Shown here one piece after another: positions 1 to 8,837 of a stretch of 64,000 bases of DNA. The translations under genes and the position numbers were made by a program. Source of the stretch: Citrifermentans bemidjiense Bem (GTDB taxonomy: Bacteria > Desulfobacterota > Desulfuromonadia > Geobacterales > Geobacteraceae). The notes under the pieces are model-generated. The model was not told the origin of the DNA. It worked only from the letters and a program-made list of their open reading frames with translations, and made no database searches. Numbering within the stretch: position 1 is the first letter of the stretch; each line of letters opens with the position of its first letter. The DNA is taken from contig NC_011146.1 of assembly GCF_000020725.1 (NCBI RefSeq), positions 4,406,001 through 4,470,000 on the forward strand, read 5' to 3'.

Positions 1-69
1 GAAATCCAGCGTGTCCGGCCTGACGTACAACTTCCGTCCATCCTTCGTCACCAGTTTCGGCTTGCTCAT
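1..69 (-). CDS. Hypothetical protein, N-terminal fragment
   Basis: Only the first 23 codons are in the window. The start is ATG at 67-69, read leftward off the edge, preceded by a strong ribosome binding site (AAGGAGGG, 3-4 bases before the ATG). The visible peptide begins MSKPKLVTKDGRKLYVRPD and is basic. No function can be assigned from this fragment. Confidence 0.6.
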   Translation of the reverse strand, partial: MSKPKLVTKDGRKLYVRPDTLDF

Positions 70-170
70 TGCGCCCTCCTTCGTTGTTGGTACCCCCCAG
101 ACCCGGCAACCGCGATGGCCCTCCTTGGGCGCCTGGCTCAAACCCGACGCTCCGGCTACCGCCCAACCGG

Positions 171-773
171 TCACTGCCCCGCGATCGAATTCTTCACCAC
201 CTTGATCTCCCCCGAACTCATGTCGTACACCCAGCCGTGGATTTTCAGCTTCTTGTCCGTCATTGCCTTCCGCACGAAAGGATATTCCTGCAGATGCTCC
301 AGTTGCAGCCTTACGTTCTCCTCGACGATCAGGTTCATCCGCTGTTCGTGCGGCATGTCGATGTGCAGCGCGTTGATCTTCTCGTCCACGCGTTCCTTTG
401 CCTTATAGGCGTTGTTCAGCCAGATGGGGATGTACTTGTCGTCGCCGTCCTCCTCCATGAGAGCGTTGATCCCGCCGCAGCCGTAATGGCCGCAGATGAC
501 GATGTCCGGAATCTTCAGATGGTTGATGGAAAATTCCAGCACTGCGCTCAGGTTCCAGTCGTTGTTGGCCACGATGTTGCCGACGTTGCGATGCACGAAC
601 ACCTCTCCCGCCCTGGTCTGGGTGATGGTGTTCACCGGCACCCGGGAATCGGAGCAACCGATCCACAACACGGTCGGTTTCTGGTCCTTGGCGAGTACGG
701 TGAAGAACTCCTTTTCCTTCTCGAAGGTCTCCTCGACAAAACGCTTGTTCCCCTCCAACAAGGTAGCGATCAT
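171..773 (-). CDS. Beta-class carbonic anhydrase
   Basis: Catalyses reversible hydration of CO2 to bicarbonate; a cytoplasmic zinc enzyme. The 200-residue product carries the zinc-site signatures of beta carbonic anhydrases: CSDSR (Cys40, with Asp42 and Arg44 as the catalytic dyad) and HYGCGG (His96, Cys99). Length is normal for the family. The start chosen is the ATG at 771-773 (MIATLLEGN). An in-frame ATG six codons upstream is possible but is embedded in a G-run. In a Geobacter-like cell it would supply bicarbonate for carboxylations or balance CO2 released by acetate oxidation. It stands alone, with no obvious operon partner. Confidence 0.93.
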   Translation of the reverse strand: MIATLLEGNKRFVEETFEKEKEFFTVLAKDQKPTVLWIGCSDSRVPVNTITQTRAGEVFVHRNVGNIVANNDWNLSAVLEFSINHLKIPDIVICGHYGCGGINALMEEDGDDKYIPIWLNNAYKAKERVDEKINALHIDMPHEQRMNLIVEENVRLQLEHLQEYPFVRKAMTDKKLKIHGWVYDMSSGEIKVVKNSIAGQ

Positions 774-1117
774 GACATTCCCCCCCCACACACCGGACGC
801 CTCAGCAAAACGGCTGCAAACTCAGGCAAAGAACCCGGCGGGAAGAGAACTTCCCGGGGAAGGTTCCTCATGAGCTATGCAGGCTGGTGCTATTAAGGTA
901 CAAGCTGATCGGGAAATGTCCAGCGAAGCAGGTAAGCAAAGCAGCTGATTTCCCGACATATTCGTTTTCTCCCGAGGTAAGTGAGCCCCGGGTCCGGCGC
1001 CTTTTTACGCGGCATTAAAAATAGCGTCGAGTCGTTGAGGAAGGGGCCGACACTGCTAAGATAACCTTCGGCTTGTGCAACAAAGCATGTCGCGACACGA
1101 ACCAAAGGAGGGATACG

Positions 1118-1483
1118 ATGAGGCTTTCCCGAAACAGCGACGAACCGCTCAACTACGCGGTAGACCAGCAGTCGAACCTCACCCCGCAGTTGCGGCGGAT
1201 GAACCTGAAGCTTGGCCTGGAGACGGCGCTGGGGGTCGTTTCCGACCCTCCGGCCACGCTGCTTCTGGGCGGGGCAGTCGCCTTGCTCCTCAAACGCAGG
1301 TTCGCGCTCGCCTCTCTCTGCGCCGCCGGCTTTCTGCTCCGGCAGACGATAACCAAGCGCCCGACCGTGCCGAGGTGGCGCTTGCTCACCGCCAGGGAAA
1401 GAAGAGAGATCGAGTTCGAGCGGAGCGTCTTGAAGGCACAGCGTGGCGACTACGGCAATCTCGAGGTCATCGCCTTCAAGTGA
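1118..1483 (+). CDS. Small hypothetical membrane-associated protein
   Basis: 121 residues. An excellent ribosome binding site (AAAGGAGGG) lies 7 bases before the ATG. The middle (about residues 40-75) has two short hydrophobic stretches separated by KRR, which could form a hairpin of membrane helices. The ends are charged. A strong terminator follows directly, so it looks monocistronic. I do not recognise the family. In the 344 bases upstream I see two small inverted repeats (GGGAAG/CTTCCC near 840 and GGGAAAT/ATTTCCC near 910-955) but no clear promoter. Confidence 0.7.
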   Translation: MRLSRNSDEPLNYAVDQQSNLTPQLRRMNLKLGLETALGVVSDPPATLLLGGAVALLLKRRFALASLCAAGFLLRQTITKRPTVPRWRLLTARERREIEFERSVLKAQRGDYGNLEVIAFK

Positions 1484-1495
1484 CCCGGCGCAAAG

Positions 1496-1537
1496 GGGAC
1501 AGGCTGCTTTTGAAAGTAGCCTGTCCCTCTTTAATTT
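1496..1537 (+). terminator. Rho-independent terminator after the 1118-1483 gene
   Basis: A perfect 10-bp stem (GGGACAGGCT with AGCCTGTCCC) around a loop is followed by TCTTTAATTT. It begins 12 bases after the stop codon. The stem sequence recurs in related form at 2031 and 13619. Confidence 0.75.
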
Positions 1538-1606
1538 CGCTACAGTCTCGCCGCGGCTGCGCCGATAGGGTCGGTAAGGAAACCAGGCCAAGGAAGGAGC
1601 GACGAC

Positions 1607-2002
1607 ATGTTAGTTGAATGGGACGGGACACTTGAACTCGGGGTTAAAGAGATCGACGAGCATCATCGCAAGCTGATCGAGATATTGAACCAGTGCTACC
1701 AGGCGCTGATGCTGCACAATCACACGCGTCAGCTTAAAGAGGTCGTACGGGAGTTGCAGGATTACACGCAGTACCACTTCGGGACCGAAGAAAGGATCAT
1801 GAGCGAGCTCGGCTATCCCGCAGCGACGGCGCACCTGGAGGCGCACCGGCAGTTCATCGCCTCCATCGCCGAATTCGACCAAAGGGCCAGCGCCGGGGAA
1901 TCCTTCGTCGCCATCGAAGTGCTGACCTTCCTGCAGGAATGGCTGGTGGCGCACATCCTGAGCACCGACCGGGCCCTGGCCGACTGCATCAAGCCCGGCT
2001 GA
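1607..2002 (+). CDS. Bacteriohemerythrin
   Basis: 131-residue single-domain hemerythrin, a four-helix bundle with a non-heme di-iron site that binds O2 and sometimes NO. All ligands of the family pattern are visible: His20 (IDEHHRKL), His57-x3-Glu61, His76-x3-His80 and His116-x4-Asp121. There is no signal peptide, so it is cytoplasmic. The ATG is preceded by AAGGAGCGACGAC. Such proteins are abundant in Geobacteraceae, where oxygen storage, delivery or sensing is the usual proposal. A terminator follows, so it is likely monocistronic. Confidence 0.93.
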   Translation: MLVEWDGTLELGVKEIDEHHRKLIEILNQCYQALMLHNHTRQLKEVVRELQDYTQYHFGTEERIMSELGYPAATAHLEAHRQFIASIAEFDQRASAGESFVAIEVLTFLQEWLVAHILSTDRALADCIKPG

Positions 2003-2030
2003 CCAGACGAAGGGCGGCGCAAACACGAAA

Positions 2031-2078
2031 GGGGGACTGGCTACTTTTCCAATGAAAAGGCAGCCTGCCCCCCTTTTT
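2031..2078 (+). terminator. Terminator after the hemerythrin gene
   Basis: Hairpin of GGGGGACTGGCTAC with an imperfect partner (GGCAGCCTGCCCCCC), followed by TTTTTT. It lies between convergent genes. The sequence resembles the hairpins at 1496 and 13619. Confidence 0.7.
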
Positions 2079-2098
2079 TAGTTCGCGTTGCCAGCAGT

Positions 2099-2560
2099 TC
2101 AGGAAGCACCGTCGCTTTCGGAGCAAAGACCGGTCAGCGATGCCTCCGCCTTGATGTGCTGGTGCATCGCCACCTCAAGCTGCCCTTTGCTGGCCGTACC
2201 GGCGAGATCGAGCACCACGTCGAGGGCGTATAGCCTGAAGATGTAGCGATGGGTGCCGGAAGGCGGACAGGGGCCGCCATACTGGTTGTGCCCCCAGCTG
2301 TTTTTACCTATCACCGACTCGCGCGGCTCGGAATGCTCGACGAGCTTCCCGATGTTGGGCCGGATGTTCCAGACTATCCAGTGCACCCACAACCCGTTGG
2401 GGGCATCCGGATCCTCCATAACCAGTGCCAGCGACTTCGTCCCGCGCGGGACGTGCTCGATGAGCAGTTCTGGGCTGATGTTTTCCCCGTCGCAGGTGAA
2501 CCTAGGCGGGATCTTCTCGTTGTCCTGGAAGGCCGGGCTGATCAATCGCATCTTTTCCAT
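2099..2560 (-). CDS. YbhB/YbcL-family (PEBP-like) protein
   Basis: 153 residues of the phosphatidylethanolamine-binding / Raf-kinase-inhibitor-like family. Hallmarks are DPDAP, WVHWIVWNI and GGPCPPSGTHRY, which line the anion or ligand pocket in bacterial homologues such as E. coli YbhB. There is no signal peptide, so it is cytoplasmic. The start ATG follows a G-rich Shine-Dalgarno (AAGGGGGGG). The biochemical role of bacterial members is not settled, and neighbours give no clue. Confidence 0.9.
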   Translation of the reverse strand: MEKMRLISPAFQDNEKIPPRFTCDGENISPELLIEHVPRGTKSLALVMEDPDAPNGLWVHWIVWNIRPNIGKLVEHSEPRESVIGKNSWGHNQYGGPCPPSGTHRYIFRLYALDVVLDLAGTASKGQLEVAMHQHIKAEASLTGLCSESDGAS

Positions 2561-2627
2561 GTCTCCCCCCCTTTATTGTTTGTGCTGCACCTTTCATCCG
2601 CACCGCAACACCTGCGGCGCCAGTTCG

Positions 2628-3842
2628 TTAACGGTCGCCCCTCTGCGGCTGGGGCACCGCTGCTATCTTAATCTCTACGATCAGGTCGTCGACCTGGGCG
2701 AAAAGCTCGGTCGCCGAACCGGTTGGCCTGAATAGCTCCAGGGACCATTGCCCCTCGGCCGTGTTCCTGCCGACCGGACTTGCGTTAGCATGGGAGACCA
2801 TGCCGCAGAACTCGGAACGGCGCACCGAGCGCCGGTTTTCCACCCGCCCTAACAGGCAGGCGGGGAGCCGCGACTGGTCCACCTCCACCTTCTGCCCCTC
2901 GCGGACAAAAAGCGCCGCCTCGGGGAGCCTCAGGATCAGGGACCAGGGTACCGTCCCAGCCTCCCCTATCAGCGACGCGCTCACTCCCCGCAACCGGCAG
3001 TTATCGAAACCCTGGAACAGTTCGGAAGGGACCTGCAGCTTCACCGAGAAGCTGTCCCTGGCGTGCCGGAGCTGCCCCCAGGCGTTGCGGTTCATAAGGG
3101 CGCGTACCGAAAAGGCCCTGGTGAAGGCCTGTTCCCTGCGCTGGTATTTACCCAGCCATTCGAGCGTGTTGCGGGTCCAGATGGAGAAGCTGGTGATCGA
3201 GGCGCTAAGGGTCTCCGCCCACGCGGTGAGGGGGGAAGGGTCGCCGTCATAGCCGTAGATCAACCGGATACCGTCCTCCGCCACGCTGATCCGGTTCACC
3301 GCCTCCTCGTAATCCCGGCAGACCCGCTTCAACACCAGATCCCGCTGTTCGTCCAGCGCATAGGGGCGGCCCGGCCCCGCCAGATCCCTTTTCCTGCGCA
3401 CCGACTCGGCCCGCAGTTCCAAAAAGGTGGTGATCTCAGCGGCAGGGGGCTCTCGCAGTTCCTCGCCCTCTCCCTCCTCCGGCCGTTGCTCTGCCTCCTG
3501 CTGCTCCTCGCGCTGCTCTTTGCCGCGGCTAGCCTCCTCCCCGGGCTGAGGCTCGACAGGCGCCTCGGCGGCCTGCGGCTCCTGCGCCGCCTCCTGCGCC
3601 GGTTCCTCCACTGTCTCCCGCTTCCGGTCCAGCTCGATCTCCTTCTCCAGGATGTCGAGGTCGTTGCTGTACCCCTGCCAGGCGCGGTCCAGGGATGCGT
3701 ACACTTTGAGATCGGCCAGGCACCGGTCCAAAAGGGTCGCCGCCTCGCAAAGCAGCACCTCGGCCTGCCATGGGCTGAAGTTGGCGGCGAGCATAGCCGG
3801 GTCGGGGCGGTAGGCTACCACGTTGCACGCCAGCTTGGTCAT
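2628..3842 (-). CDS. Uncharacterised 404-residue protein with acidic/Glu-Pro linker
   Basis: Start is the ATG at 3840-3842 (MTKLACNVVAYRPD), preceded by ACAGGAGGTG. Residues about 1-85 look helical. About 85-150 is a low-complexity Glu/Gln/Pro/Ala linker. 150-270 is helical and charged. The C-terminal third (about 270-400) looks like beta-sheet (RLRGVSASLIGE, PWSLILRLP) and ends with LFRPTGSATELFAQVDDLIVEIKI. The region around FDNCRLRGVSA faintly recalls C-terminal domains of Tc-toxin A subunits. That resemblance is weak, from memory, and not enough to assign a function. No signal peptide. Confidence 0.7.
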   Translation of the reverse strand: MTKLACNVVAYRPDPAMLAANFSPWQAEVLLCEAATLLDRCLADLKVYASLDRAWQGYSNDLDILEKEIELDRKRETVEEPAQEAAQEPQAAEAPVEPQPGEEASRGKEQREEQQEAEQRPEEGEGEELREPPAAEITTFLELRAESVRRKRDLAGPGRPYALDEQRDLVLKRVCRDYEEAVNRISVAEDGIRLIYGYDGDPSPLTAWAETLSASITSFSIWTRNTLEWLGKYQRREQAFTRAFSVRALMNRNAWGQLRHARDSFSVKLQVPSELFQGFDNCRLRGVSASLIGEAGTVPWSLILRLPEAALFVREGQKVEVDQSRLPACLLGRVENRRSVRRSEFCGMVSHANASPVGRNTAEGQWSLELFRPTGSATELFAQVDDLIVEIKIAAVPQPQRGDR

Positions 3843-3883
3843 AGGATTCACCTCCTGTTCACCGGCGAAAGTTGAACCGCGAA

Positions 3884-3905
3884 GGGGGCGGCCTGCGCCG
3901 CCCCC
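3884..3905 (-). terminator. GC-rich hairpin downstream of the copper-storage-like gene
   Basis: Perfect 9-bp stem GGGGGCGGC / GCCGCCCCC with a CTGC loop, between the stop at 3913 and the next gene's start at 3842. The T-run is poor on the minus strand, so it may attenuate or protect a 3' end rather than terminate fully. Confidence 0.45.
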
Positions 3906-3912
3906 CAATTCT

Positions 3913-4338
3913 TTATAACAGGCTGGTCCTGCTCCCTTCGGAGAGGCGGGAAAGCGTCTCCTGGCAGATCTTTTCACAGTTGAGGCAGGATGCGCGGCAG
4001 ATCCTGCAGTGCTGGTGCATTTCGGAGTGCACCTCGCATTCCTGGGCACAGGCCCGGCAGGCGATGGCGCAGCTGTCCAGTTGGGCCCGCAAAAGTAGCG
4101 GCGCCGGCTCGGTCTGGCGCGACAAAACCCGCGCCGTCGTCTGGCAGATGTCCGCGCAGTCGAGGTTCAACCTGATGCATCTGGCCAACGTCTGCACCTG
4201 CTCCTCCCCGAGGCAGGCATCCGCGCAGGAGGTGCAGACATCGGCGCATTCGACCAAGGCATTGACGCATTCGGTGACGACAGTGAGATCCAGGCTGGTC
4301 CTTTTCGGGTGGGCGTTCAGCATATCCATTGTTTTCAT
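3913..4338 (-). CDS. Cys-rich four-helix-bundle protein, Csp3/DUF326-like (cytosolic copper storage)
   Basis: 141 residues with 17 cysteines arranged in CxxxC and CxxC steps along four predicted helices: Cys24, 31, 35, 38, 42, 54, 61, 65, 90, 94, 97, 101, 111, 114, 118, 121 and 125. This is the pattern of DUF326/Csp proteins, whose bundle core is lined with cysteines that bind many Cu(I) ions. There is no twin-arginine or Sec signal, so it resembles cytosolic Csp3 rather than exported Csp1. His-rich positions near 104-110 (HSEMHQH) fit a Cu entry site. The start ATG at 4336-4338 follows AGGAGAAGCTCA. Function is inferred by family. Confidence 0.85.
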   Translation of the reverse strand: MKTMDMLNAHPKRTSLDLTVVTECVNALVECADVCTSCADACLGEEQVQTLARCIRLNLDCADICQTTARVLSRQTEPAPLLLRAQLDSCAIACRACAQECEVHSEMHQHCRICRASCLNCEKICQETLSRLSEGSRTSLL

Positions 4339-4535
4339 TGAGCTTCTCCTGTTAATTGGTGGTTTGGCCGTGAAACAATTAGCCAATTCTAACCATGCAG
4401 CGGAAGAATTCAACGAATAAACCTGTAAAAGCTCCCTTTTCCTGAGCAGGCCGGCTGTCGCTTTAGCCGCCGCATCCGCCGCCAATCCGCTGGTACGCCG
4501 GCTCCACATGAGGCCAAGCATTTTTTCCGCCCGGA

Positions 4536-4563
4536 TTGTCATGGCGCGATTTGTTCCTATAAT
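4536..4563 (+). promoter_or_regulatory. Sigma-70-type promoter for the DUF362/polyferredoxin operon
   Basis: TTGTCA, 16-base spacer, then a perfect TATAAT, ending 41 bases before the ATG at 4605. Position and match are good. It fires toward the two-gene operon. Confidence 0.75.
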
Positions 4564-4604
4564 GAGAGCTGGAAAAAATCACGCCAACCTGCTCCGGAGG
4601 CTCT

Positions 4605-5486
4605 ATGGAAAGAAGAAGTTTCATCAAGCTGCTCGGTCTTTGCTCGATCTTGCTGCCCGGTTCGCTGCGGGAACTTTTCGCCGCCCAAGGTCCGGTGGTA
4701 GCCGTTTCCCAAGGAAGCGACCACGCAGCCGCCGCGCGCAAGGCGATCGCCGCGCTGGGGGGGATGCAGCGCTTCGTCAAGGCGGGGCAGACCGTCGTGG
4801 TCAAACCGAACATCGGCTGGGACCGGACGCCGGAATTCGCCGCCACCACCAATCCGGCCGTAGTGAAAGCCCTCGTCGAGGAGTGCCTGAAGGCGGGGGC
4901 CAAGAAGGTAAAGGTCTTCGACCGTACCTGCAACGACGCCCGTCGCTGCTACGCCAGCAGCGGCATCGAGGCGGCACTGAAGGGAATGGAAAACGTCGAG
5001 GTAAAGCACCTGGAAGAGGAGCGCTTCAAGAAGGTGGCGTTGAACGGCAAGGCGCTCAAGGATTGCGAACTCTATGGCGAGGCGCTCTCCGCCGACGTCT
5101 ACATCAACGTCCCGGTGGCAAAGCACCACGGACTGAGCCGCCTCACCCTGGGGATGAAGAACGTGATGGGGATCATGGGGGGCAACCGCGGCTCGATCCA
5201 CAAGAACCTCGACCAGGCGCTGGCAGACGTGAACAGCTACTTCAAGCCCCAGCTCACCGTGATAGACGCCACCAGGATACTCACCGCCCACGGCCCCCAA
5301 GGGGGGAACCTGGCAGACGTCAAGGTCCTGAACCAGGTGATCGCCTCCACCGACATGGTCGCGGCCGACGCCTATGCCACCACGCTCTTCGGTTTGAAGC
5401 CCTCCGACATCGCCGTCACCAGGACGGCCTACCAGCGCGGGCTGGGGGAGATGAACCTGGACCGGATCAGGGTGGTCAAGGCATGA
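4605..5486 (+). CDS. DUF362 domain protein with Tat-like signal
   Basis: 293 residues. The N-terminus MERRSFIKLLG plus a hydrophobic run to about residue 27 (ending AAQ) resembles a twin-arginine signal, suggesting export or membrane attachment. The rest matches DUF362 proteins (VVVKPNIGWDR, NVPVAKHHGLSRLTLGMKN, MGIMGG), a family found beside iron-sulfur proteins and of unknown chemistry. It overlaps the next gene by four bases (ATGA), so the two are translationally coupled. The Shine-Dalgarno is CCGGAGG. A redox or cofactor role with the downstream polyferredoxin is an inference from pairing only. Confidence 0.85.
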   Translation: MERRSFIKLLGLCSILLPGSLRELFAAQGPVVAVSQGSDHAAAARKAIAALGGMQRFVKAGQTVVVKPNIGWDRTPEFAATTNPAVVKALVEECLKAGAKKVKVFDRTCNDARRCYASSGIEAALKGMENVEVKHLEEERFKKVALNGKALKDCELYGEALSADVYINVPVAKHHGLSRLTLGMKNVMGIMGGNRGSIHKNLDQALADVNSYFKPQLTVIDATRILTAHGPQGGNLADVKVLNQVIASTDMVAADAYATTLFGLKPSDIAVTRTAYQRGLGEMNLDRIRVVKA

Positions 5487-7069
5487 AGTTTCCGCGCCCC
5501 CCCCGCATCTCGCAGCTTTTCTTCCTCCTCCTCTTCCTGATCCTTTTCCTGATGACCGAGTACCGCGGCAGCGACCGGATCGTCGCCGCGGTGAACGGGT
5601 TCTTCCGGGCCGATCCGCTCACCGCCGTTAGCAGCATGCTGGCGGTGAAGGGTTACCTTCCGCTGCTCTTCCCCGGGCTCCTGGTGCTGGCCCTCTCCTT
5701 GATCCTCGGGCGTTTTTTCTGCGGCTGGATCTGTCCGCTGGGAACCCTCCTCGACCTTGCGACCGGCAGGATAGGGAAGCTCGGCCCGGTCAGGGCGCTT
5801 CAGGGGAGCGCCAAATACTGGCTTCTGCTCCCGTTACTCTTCGCTTCCCTGTTCGGGCTCAACCTGGCCGGGCTCTTCGATCCTATCGCCATCCTGTTGC
5901 GCGCCCTCACCTTCTTCTTCCACCCGCTTTTGGGAGAGACGGCGCGCGGCGGCTGGAAATCCCTCTACGGTTTGATCGAGGAGCGCCGGGACTTCCTCGA
6001 CCCCGGCTACCACCTGCTGCGCGACTACCTCCTCCCTTTCCGGGAGACGCTCTACCCACTGGCCTTCCTATCCGCGTTCCTCTTCTTCCTGGTCCTCTTC
6101 CTGGAGCGCTACGAAAAGCGCTGCTGGTGCCGCCGGCTCTGCCCTTTGGGGACCCTGCTGGGCCTCGTCTCCCGCTTCGGCCCACTGCGGCGGGTCCCCT
6201 CGAAGCTCTGCCCCGACTGCCGCGCCTGCCGCGAGCATTGCCCGACCTCCTTTGACCGCGAGCTGCTGCAGATGGACGAGTGCATCCTCTGTCTTCAATG
6301 CGCGCTCAACTGCCCGTCGCAACGGGTCCGATTCGATTTTAGGGGGATGCGGCCTGAGGCGGGGCCGGTAATGGAGCGGCGGGTCCTGCTGGGGGGGCTT
6401 CTAGGAGGCTTCGTCCTTGCCAGGACCTTCCGCTTCCGGGAGCCGGAAGCCAAGGCGAGGATGCTGCGACCTCCCGGGGTGCGGGAGGAGGGGGAATTCC
6501 TGGAGAAATGCGTGCGCTGCGGGGAGTGCATGAAGGTCTGCCTGAGAAGCGCCCTTTACCCTGCCTTCCTGCAGGCGGGGCCGGAGGCGCTCTACACCCC
6601 GGTCCTGGTGCCGCGCCTGGGATACTGCGAGTACAACTGCACCCTCTGCGGCCAGGTCTGCCCCACCGGCGCCATCCCCGATCTTGCCGTCGAGGCGAAA
6701 AAGCGCGAGGTGATCGGCAAGGCGGTCTTCGACAAGAACCACTGCCTCCCCTTCGCCAAAAGGGTGGACTGCATCGTCTGCGAGGAGCACTGCCCGATCC
6801 CGCAAAAGGCGATCCGCTCCGAACTGGTGGAGCTGACCGGTTTCCAGGGGGAGAAGCTGCAGGTGAAGCAGCCGTACGTGGTGAGCGAGCTCTGCAACGG
6901 CTGCGGCATCTGCGAGAACGTCTGCCCGCTGGAAGCAAAGTCCGCCATCGAGGTCTTCGCGGTGAAGGACCGCACCCCTCTGCCCCCTCCCGCCGACGCG
7001 CCGTCCGCACCGGCCTCACAGCCCCCCGGCGGAGCCCCTCCCGATCCCTATGCAGGAGGTAACGGCTGA
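5483..7069 (+). CDS. NapH/MauN-like membrane polyferredoxin
   Basis: 528 residues. The N-terminal part (about 1-215) has four to five hydrophobic segments and the paired motifs CGWICPLGT and CWCRRLCPLGT typical of NapH/RdxA-type membrane ferredoxins. The remainder carries at least six Cys motifs for [4Fe-4S] clusters: CPDCRACREHCP, CILCLQCALNCP, CVRCGECMKVC, CTLCGQVCP, CIVCEEHCP and CNGCGICENVCP. The tail is Pro/Ala-rich. It probably carries electrons between the quinone pool and a periplasmic or cytoplasmic partner. Start is the ATG at 5483 overlapping the DUF362 stop. A much longer in-frame extension upstream is an artefact of the GC-rich sequence. Confidence 0.88.
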   Translation: MKFPRPPRISQLFFLLLFLILFLMTEYRGSDRIVAAVNGFFRADPLTAVSSMLAVKGYLPLLFPGLLVLALSLILGRFFCGWICPLGTLLDLATGRIGKLGPVRALQGSAKYWLLLPLLFASLFGLNLAGLFDPIAILLRALTFFFHPLLGETARGGWKSLYGLIEERRDFLDPGYHLLRDYLLPFRETLYPLAFLSAFLFFLVLFLERYEKRCWCRRLCPLGTLLGLVSRFGPLRRVPSKLCPDCRACREHCPTSFDRELLQMDECILCLQCALNCPSQRVRFDFRGMRPEAGPVMERRVLLGGLLGGFVLARTFRFREPEAKARMLRPPGVREEGEFLEKCVRCGECMKVCLRSALYPAFLQAGPEALYTPVLVPRLGYCEYNCTLCGQVCPTGAIPDLAVEAKKREVIGKAVFDKNHCLPFAKRVDCIVCEEHCPIPQKAIRSELVELTGFQGEKLQVKQPYVVSELCNGCGICENVCPLEAKSAIEVFAVKDRTPLPPPADAPSAPASQPPGGAPPDPYAGGNG

Positions 7070-7147
7070 CCCGCCAGGATAATGGTCGTAGACGAAGGGA
7101 CCAGCGGGGGCGGCGCACGAAGGTATTGAGTTGGTTGCTAAGAAATG

Positions 7148-7183
7148 AATACGGCGCTTCCTCCGGGGGGAAGCGCCGTATTT
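7148..7183. terminator. Bidirectional terminator
   Basis: Perfect 14-bp stem (AATACGGCGCTTCC and complement) with a 7-base loop, between convergent genes ending at 7069 and 7230. A-rich and T-rich flanks on both sides allow use from either strand. Confidence 0.8.
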
Positions 7184-7229
7184 ACGTCACGGTTAGTGTT
7201 CCGAAGTTACGGACTCGTCGTCTTGTCCG

Positions 7230-8837
7230 TCAGAGCCTGAACTGCTGCACCAGCCTTTGCAGCTGTTCGGCAGTCCCGTTTAGTTGATGCGCCGCGGTCG
7301 CGGATTCGTGGGCTCCCGACGCGGTGTCCCGCACTACCTGGGATATCTGCTGCATGCTGCTGGAAATCTCGCTGGTGGTGGCGGTCTGCTCCTCCGCGGC
7401 GGTAGCGACCTGGTTCACCTGCATGGCGACGTCGTGCACCTGCTCCAGGATTTCGCGCAGGGCGTCTCCGGACTTCGCCGCCTCCCTGGTTCCCGCCTCC
7501 ACCTGCCCGACCCCCTGCTCCATGGCTGCCACGGCCCCCTTGGTCTCCCTCTGGATCGCCTTGATCATCTCGTCGATCTCCCTGGTGGCCCGGGTGGTGC
7601 GCTCGGCGAGGGCGCGGACCTCGTCCGCCACCACCGCGAAGCCCCGCCCCTGTTCGCCGGCGCGGGCTGCTTCGATGGCGGCGTTCAGCGCCAGGAGATT
7701 GGTCTGGTCCGCGATGTCCTCGATGGTCACGATGATGGCGCCGATCTGATCGCTGCGTTCGCCAAGGGTTTCCACCGTCCGGGCCGATTCCTGGACCTTG
7801 GCGGCGATCTCGCCCATGACCGAAACGGTTCTTTCCACCAGGCTTGCGCCGCCGCTGGCCGATTCGGCGGCAAGCTTCGCTCCCTCGGAGGCTTTCTGGC
7901 AGGTGAGAGCTATGTCCCCTGAAGTCGTCGACATCTCCTCACCCGCCGTGGCGACGGTCGAGGATTGCGCCGCGACCTCCTCCGCGCCGTTGGCGATACG
8001 TTCCGCAGTCGCGCTCAGCTGTGCGGAAGCGGCCACCACCTGGTTGGAGGTATCGGAAATATGATTGATCATCTCGTGCAGTCTCCCGATGATCCCGTTG
8101 AACTCCCGGCTCATGATGCCGAGTTCGTCCTTGCTGTCGATCTCCACCCGCCTGGTCAGATCCCCCTCGTGCACCGCGGTCATGACCACTCTCATGGCAT
8201 CGATGGAGCGCATGATGCTCCTCAGCAACAAGAGCCCCACTACCATCAGCAGCAGCAGACCTGCGACTCCGGCCACCACCGCCTCCACAATCGCCATCCT
8301 GCGGTCAGCGTCGAACTCCTCGTCCGCCGCTTCCATCTCCTTTTGCATGGAAGCGACAATTTTGTCGACTCCCACCTCGACCTTCGCGACCTTTTCATCG
8401 ATTTGAGCGTCGAGCGCGCGCAGCTCCGGCGTGACGCCGTCGGTCGTCTTCAGGAGAGGAAGCATCTGCCCCTCGAACAGGTTCACCACATCGTTGACAG
8501 CGGCCTTGACATCAGCCGTTATCTTCTTCTCCTCCGCCGTATCGACGGATGTCTCTACGGCTGCGATGTTTTTCAAGACCTCCGTCTTTGTCTCATTCCA
8601 GCTCTTCGCGGTCTCGTCGAGGTTCCGGTTTATCTCCGCGTCGGCAATTATCCGGTACAGCGCGAGCCCTCCCATGGAGGCCTCCTTGGCCAGAACCGCG
8701 TCTTTGGAGCGTTTCGCCCCCTCATCCTGAATCCGGCCGAGCTTTTCTATGTTGCCGTACTCGAAGGCGACGATCCCGAAAACGGTGAGGAAAAGAACGA
8801 CGAGATTGAGTACGATCTTGGACCTGATGGTGGACAT
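7230..8837 (-). CDS. Transmembrane methyl-accepting chemotaxis protein
   Basis: 535 residues with the classic chemoreceptor layout. Membrane helix 1 is at about 8-27, then a periplasmic helical sensor of about 150 residues (four-helix-bundle type), membrane helix 2 at about 183-205, HAMP at about 206-260 and a long signalling coiled coil. The tip ([17 protein letters not shown] followed by [17 protein letters not shown]) is canonical and should bind CheA/CheW. No C-terminal CheR-tethering pentapeptide is present. Start follows AAGGAGAGGC. No che genes are adjacent. The ligand is unknown. Confidence 0.95.
   Translation of the reverse strand: MSTIRSKIVLNLVVLFLTVFGIVAFEYGNIEKLGRIQDEGAKRSKDAVLAKEASMGGLALYRIIADAEINRNLDETAKSWNETKTEVLKNIAAVETSVDTAEEKKITADVKAAVNDVVNLFEGQMLPLLKTTDGVTPELRALDAQIDEKVAKVEVGVDKIVASMQKEMEAADEEFDADRRMAIVEAVVAGVAGLLLLMVVGLLLLRSIMRSIDAMRVVMTAVHEGDLTRRVEIDSKDELGIMSREFNGIIGRLHEMINHISDTSNQVVAASAQLSATAERIANGAEEVAAQSSTVATAGEEMSTTSGDIALTCQKASEGAKLAAESASGGASLVERTVSVMGEIAAKVQESARTVETLGERSDQIGAIIVTIEDIADQTNLLALNAAIEAARAGEQGRGFAVVADEVRALAERTTRATREIDEMIKAIQRETKGAVAAMEQGVGQVEAGTREAAKSGDALREILEQVHDVAMQVNQVATAAEEQTATTSEISSSMQQISQVVRDTASGAHESATAAHQLNGTAEQLQRLVQQFRL

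Noticed and set aside
2628..3842. Calling this gene a Tc-toxin component
   Set aside because: Only one short region is reminiscent, there are no TcB/TcC partners, and the resemblance is from memory.
4508..5482. In-frame upstream extension of the polyferredoxin gene
   Set aside because: This stretch is the DUF362 gene read in another frame, rich in Arg/Gly. The true start is the ATG at 5483 in the ATGA overlap.
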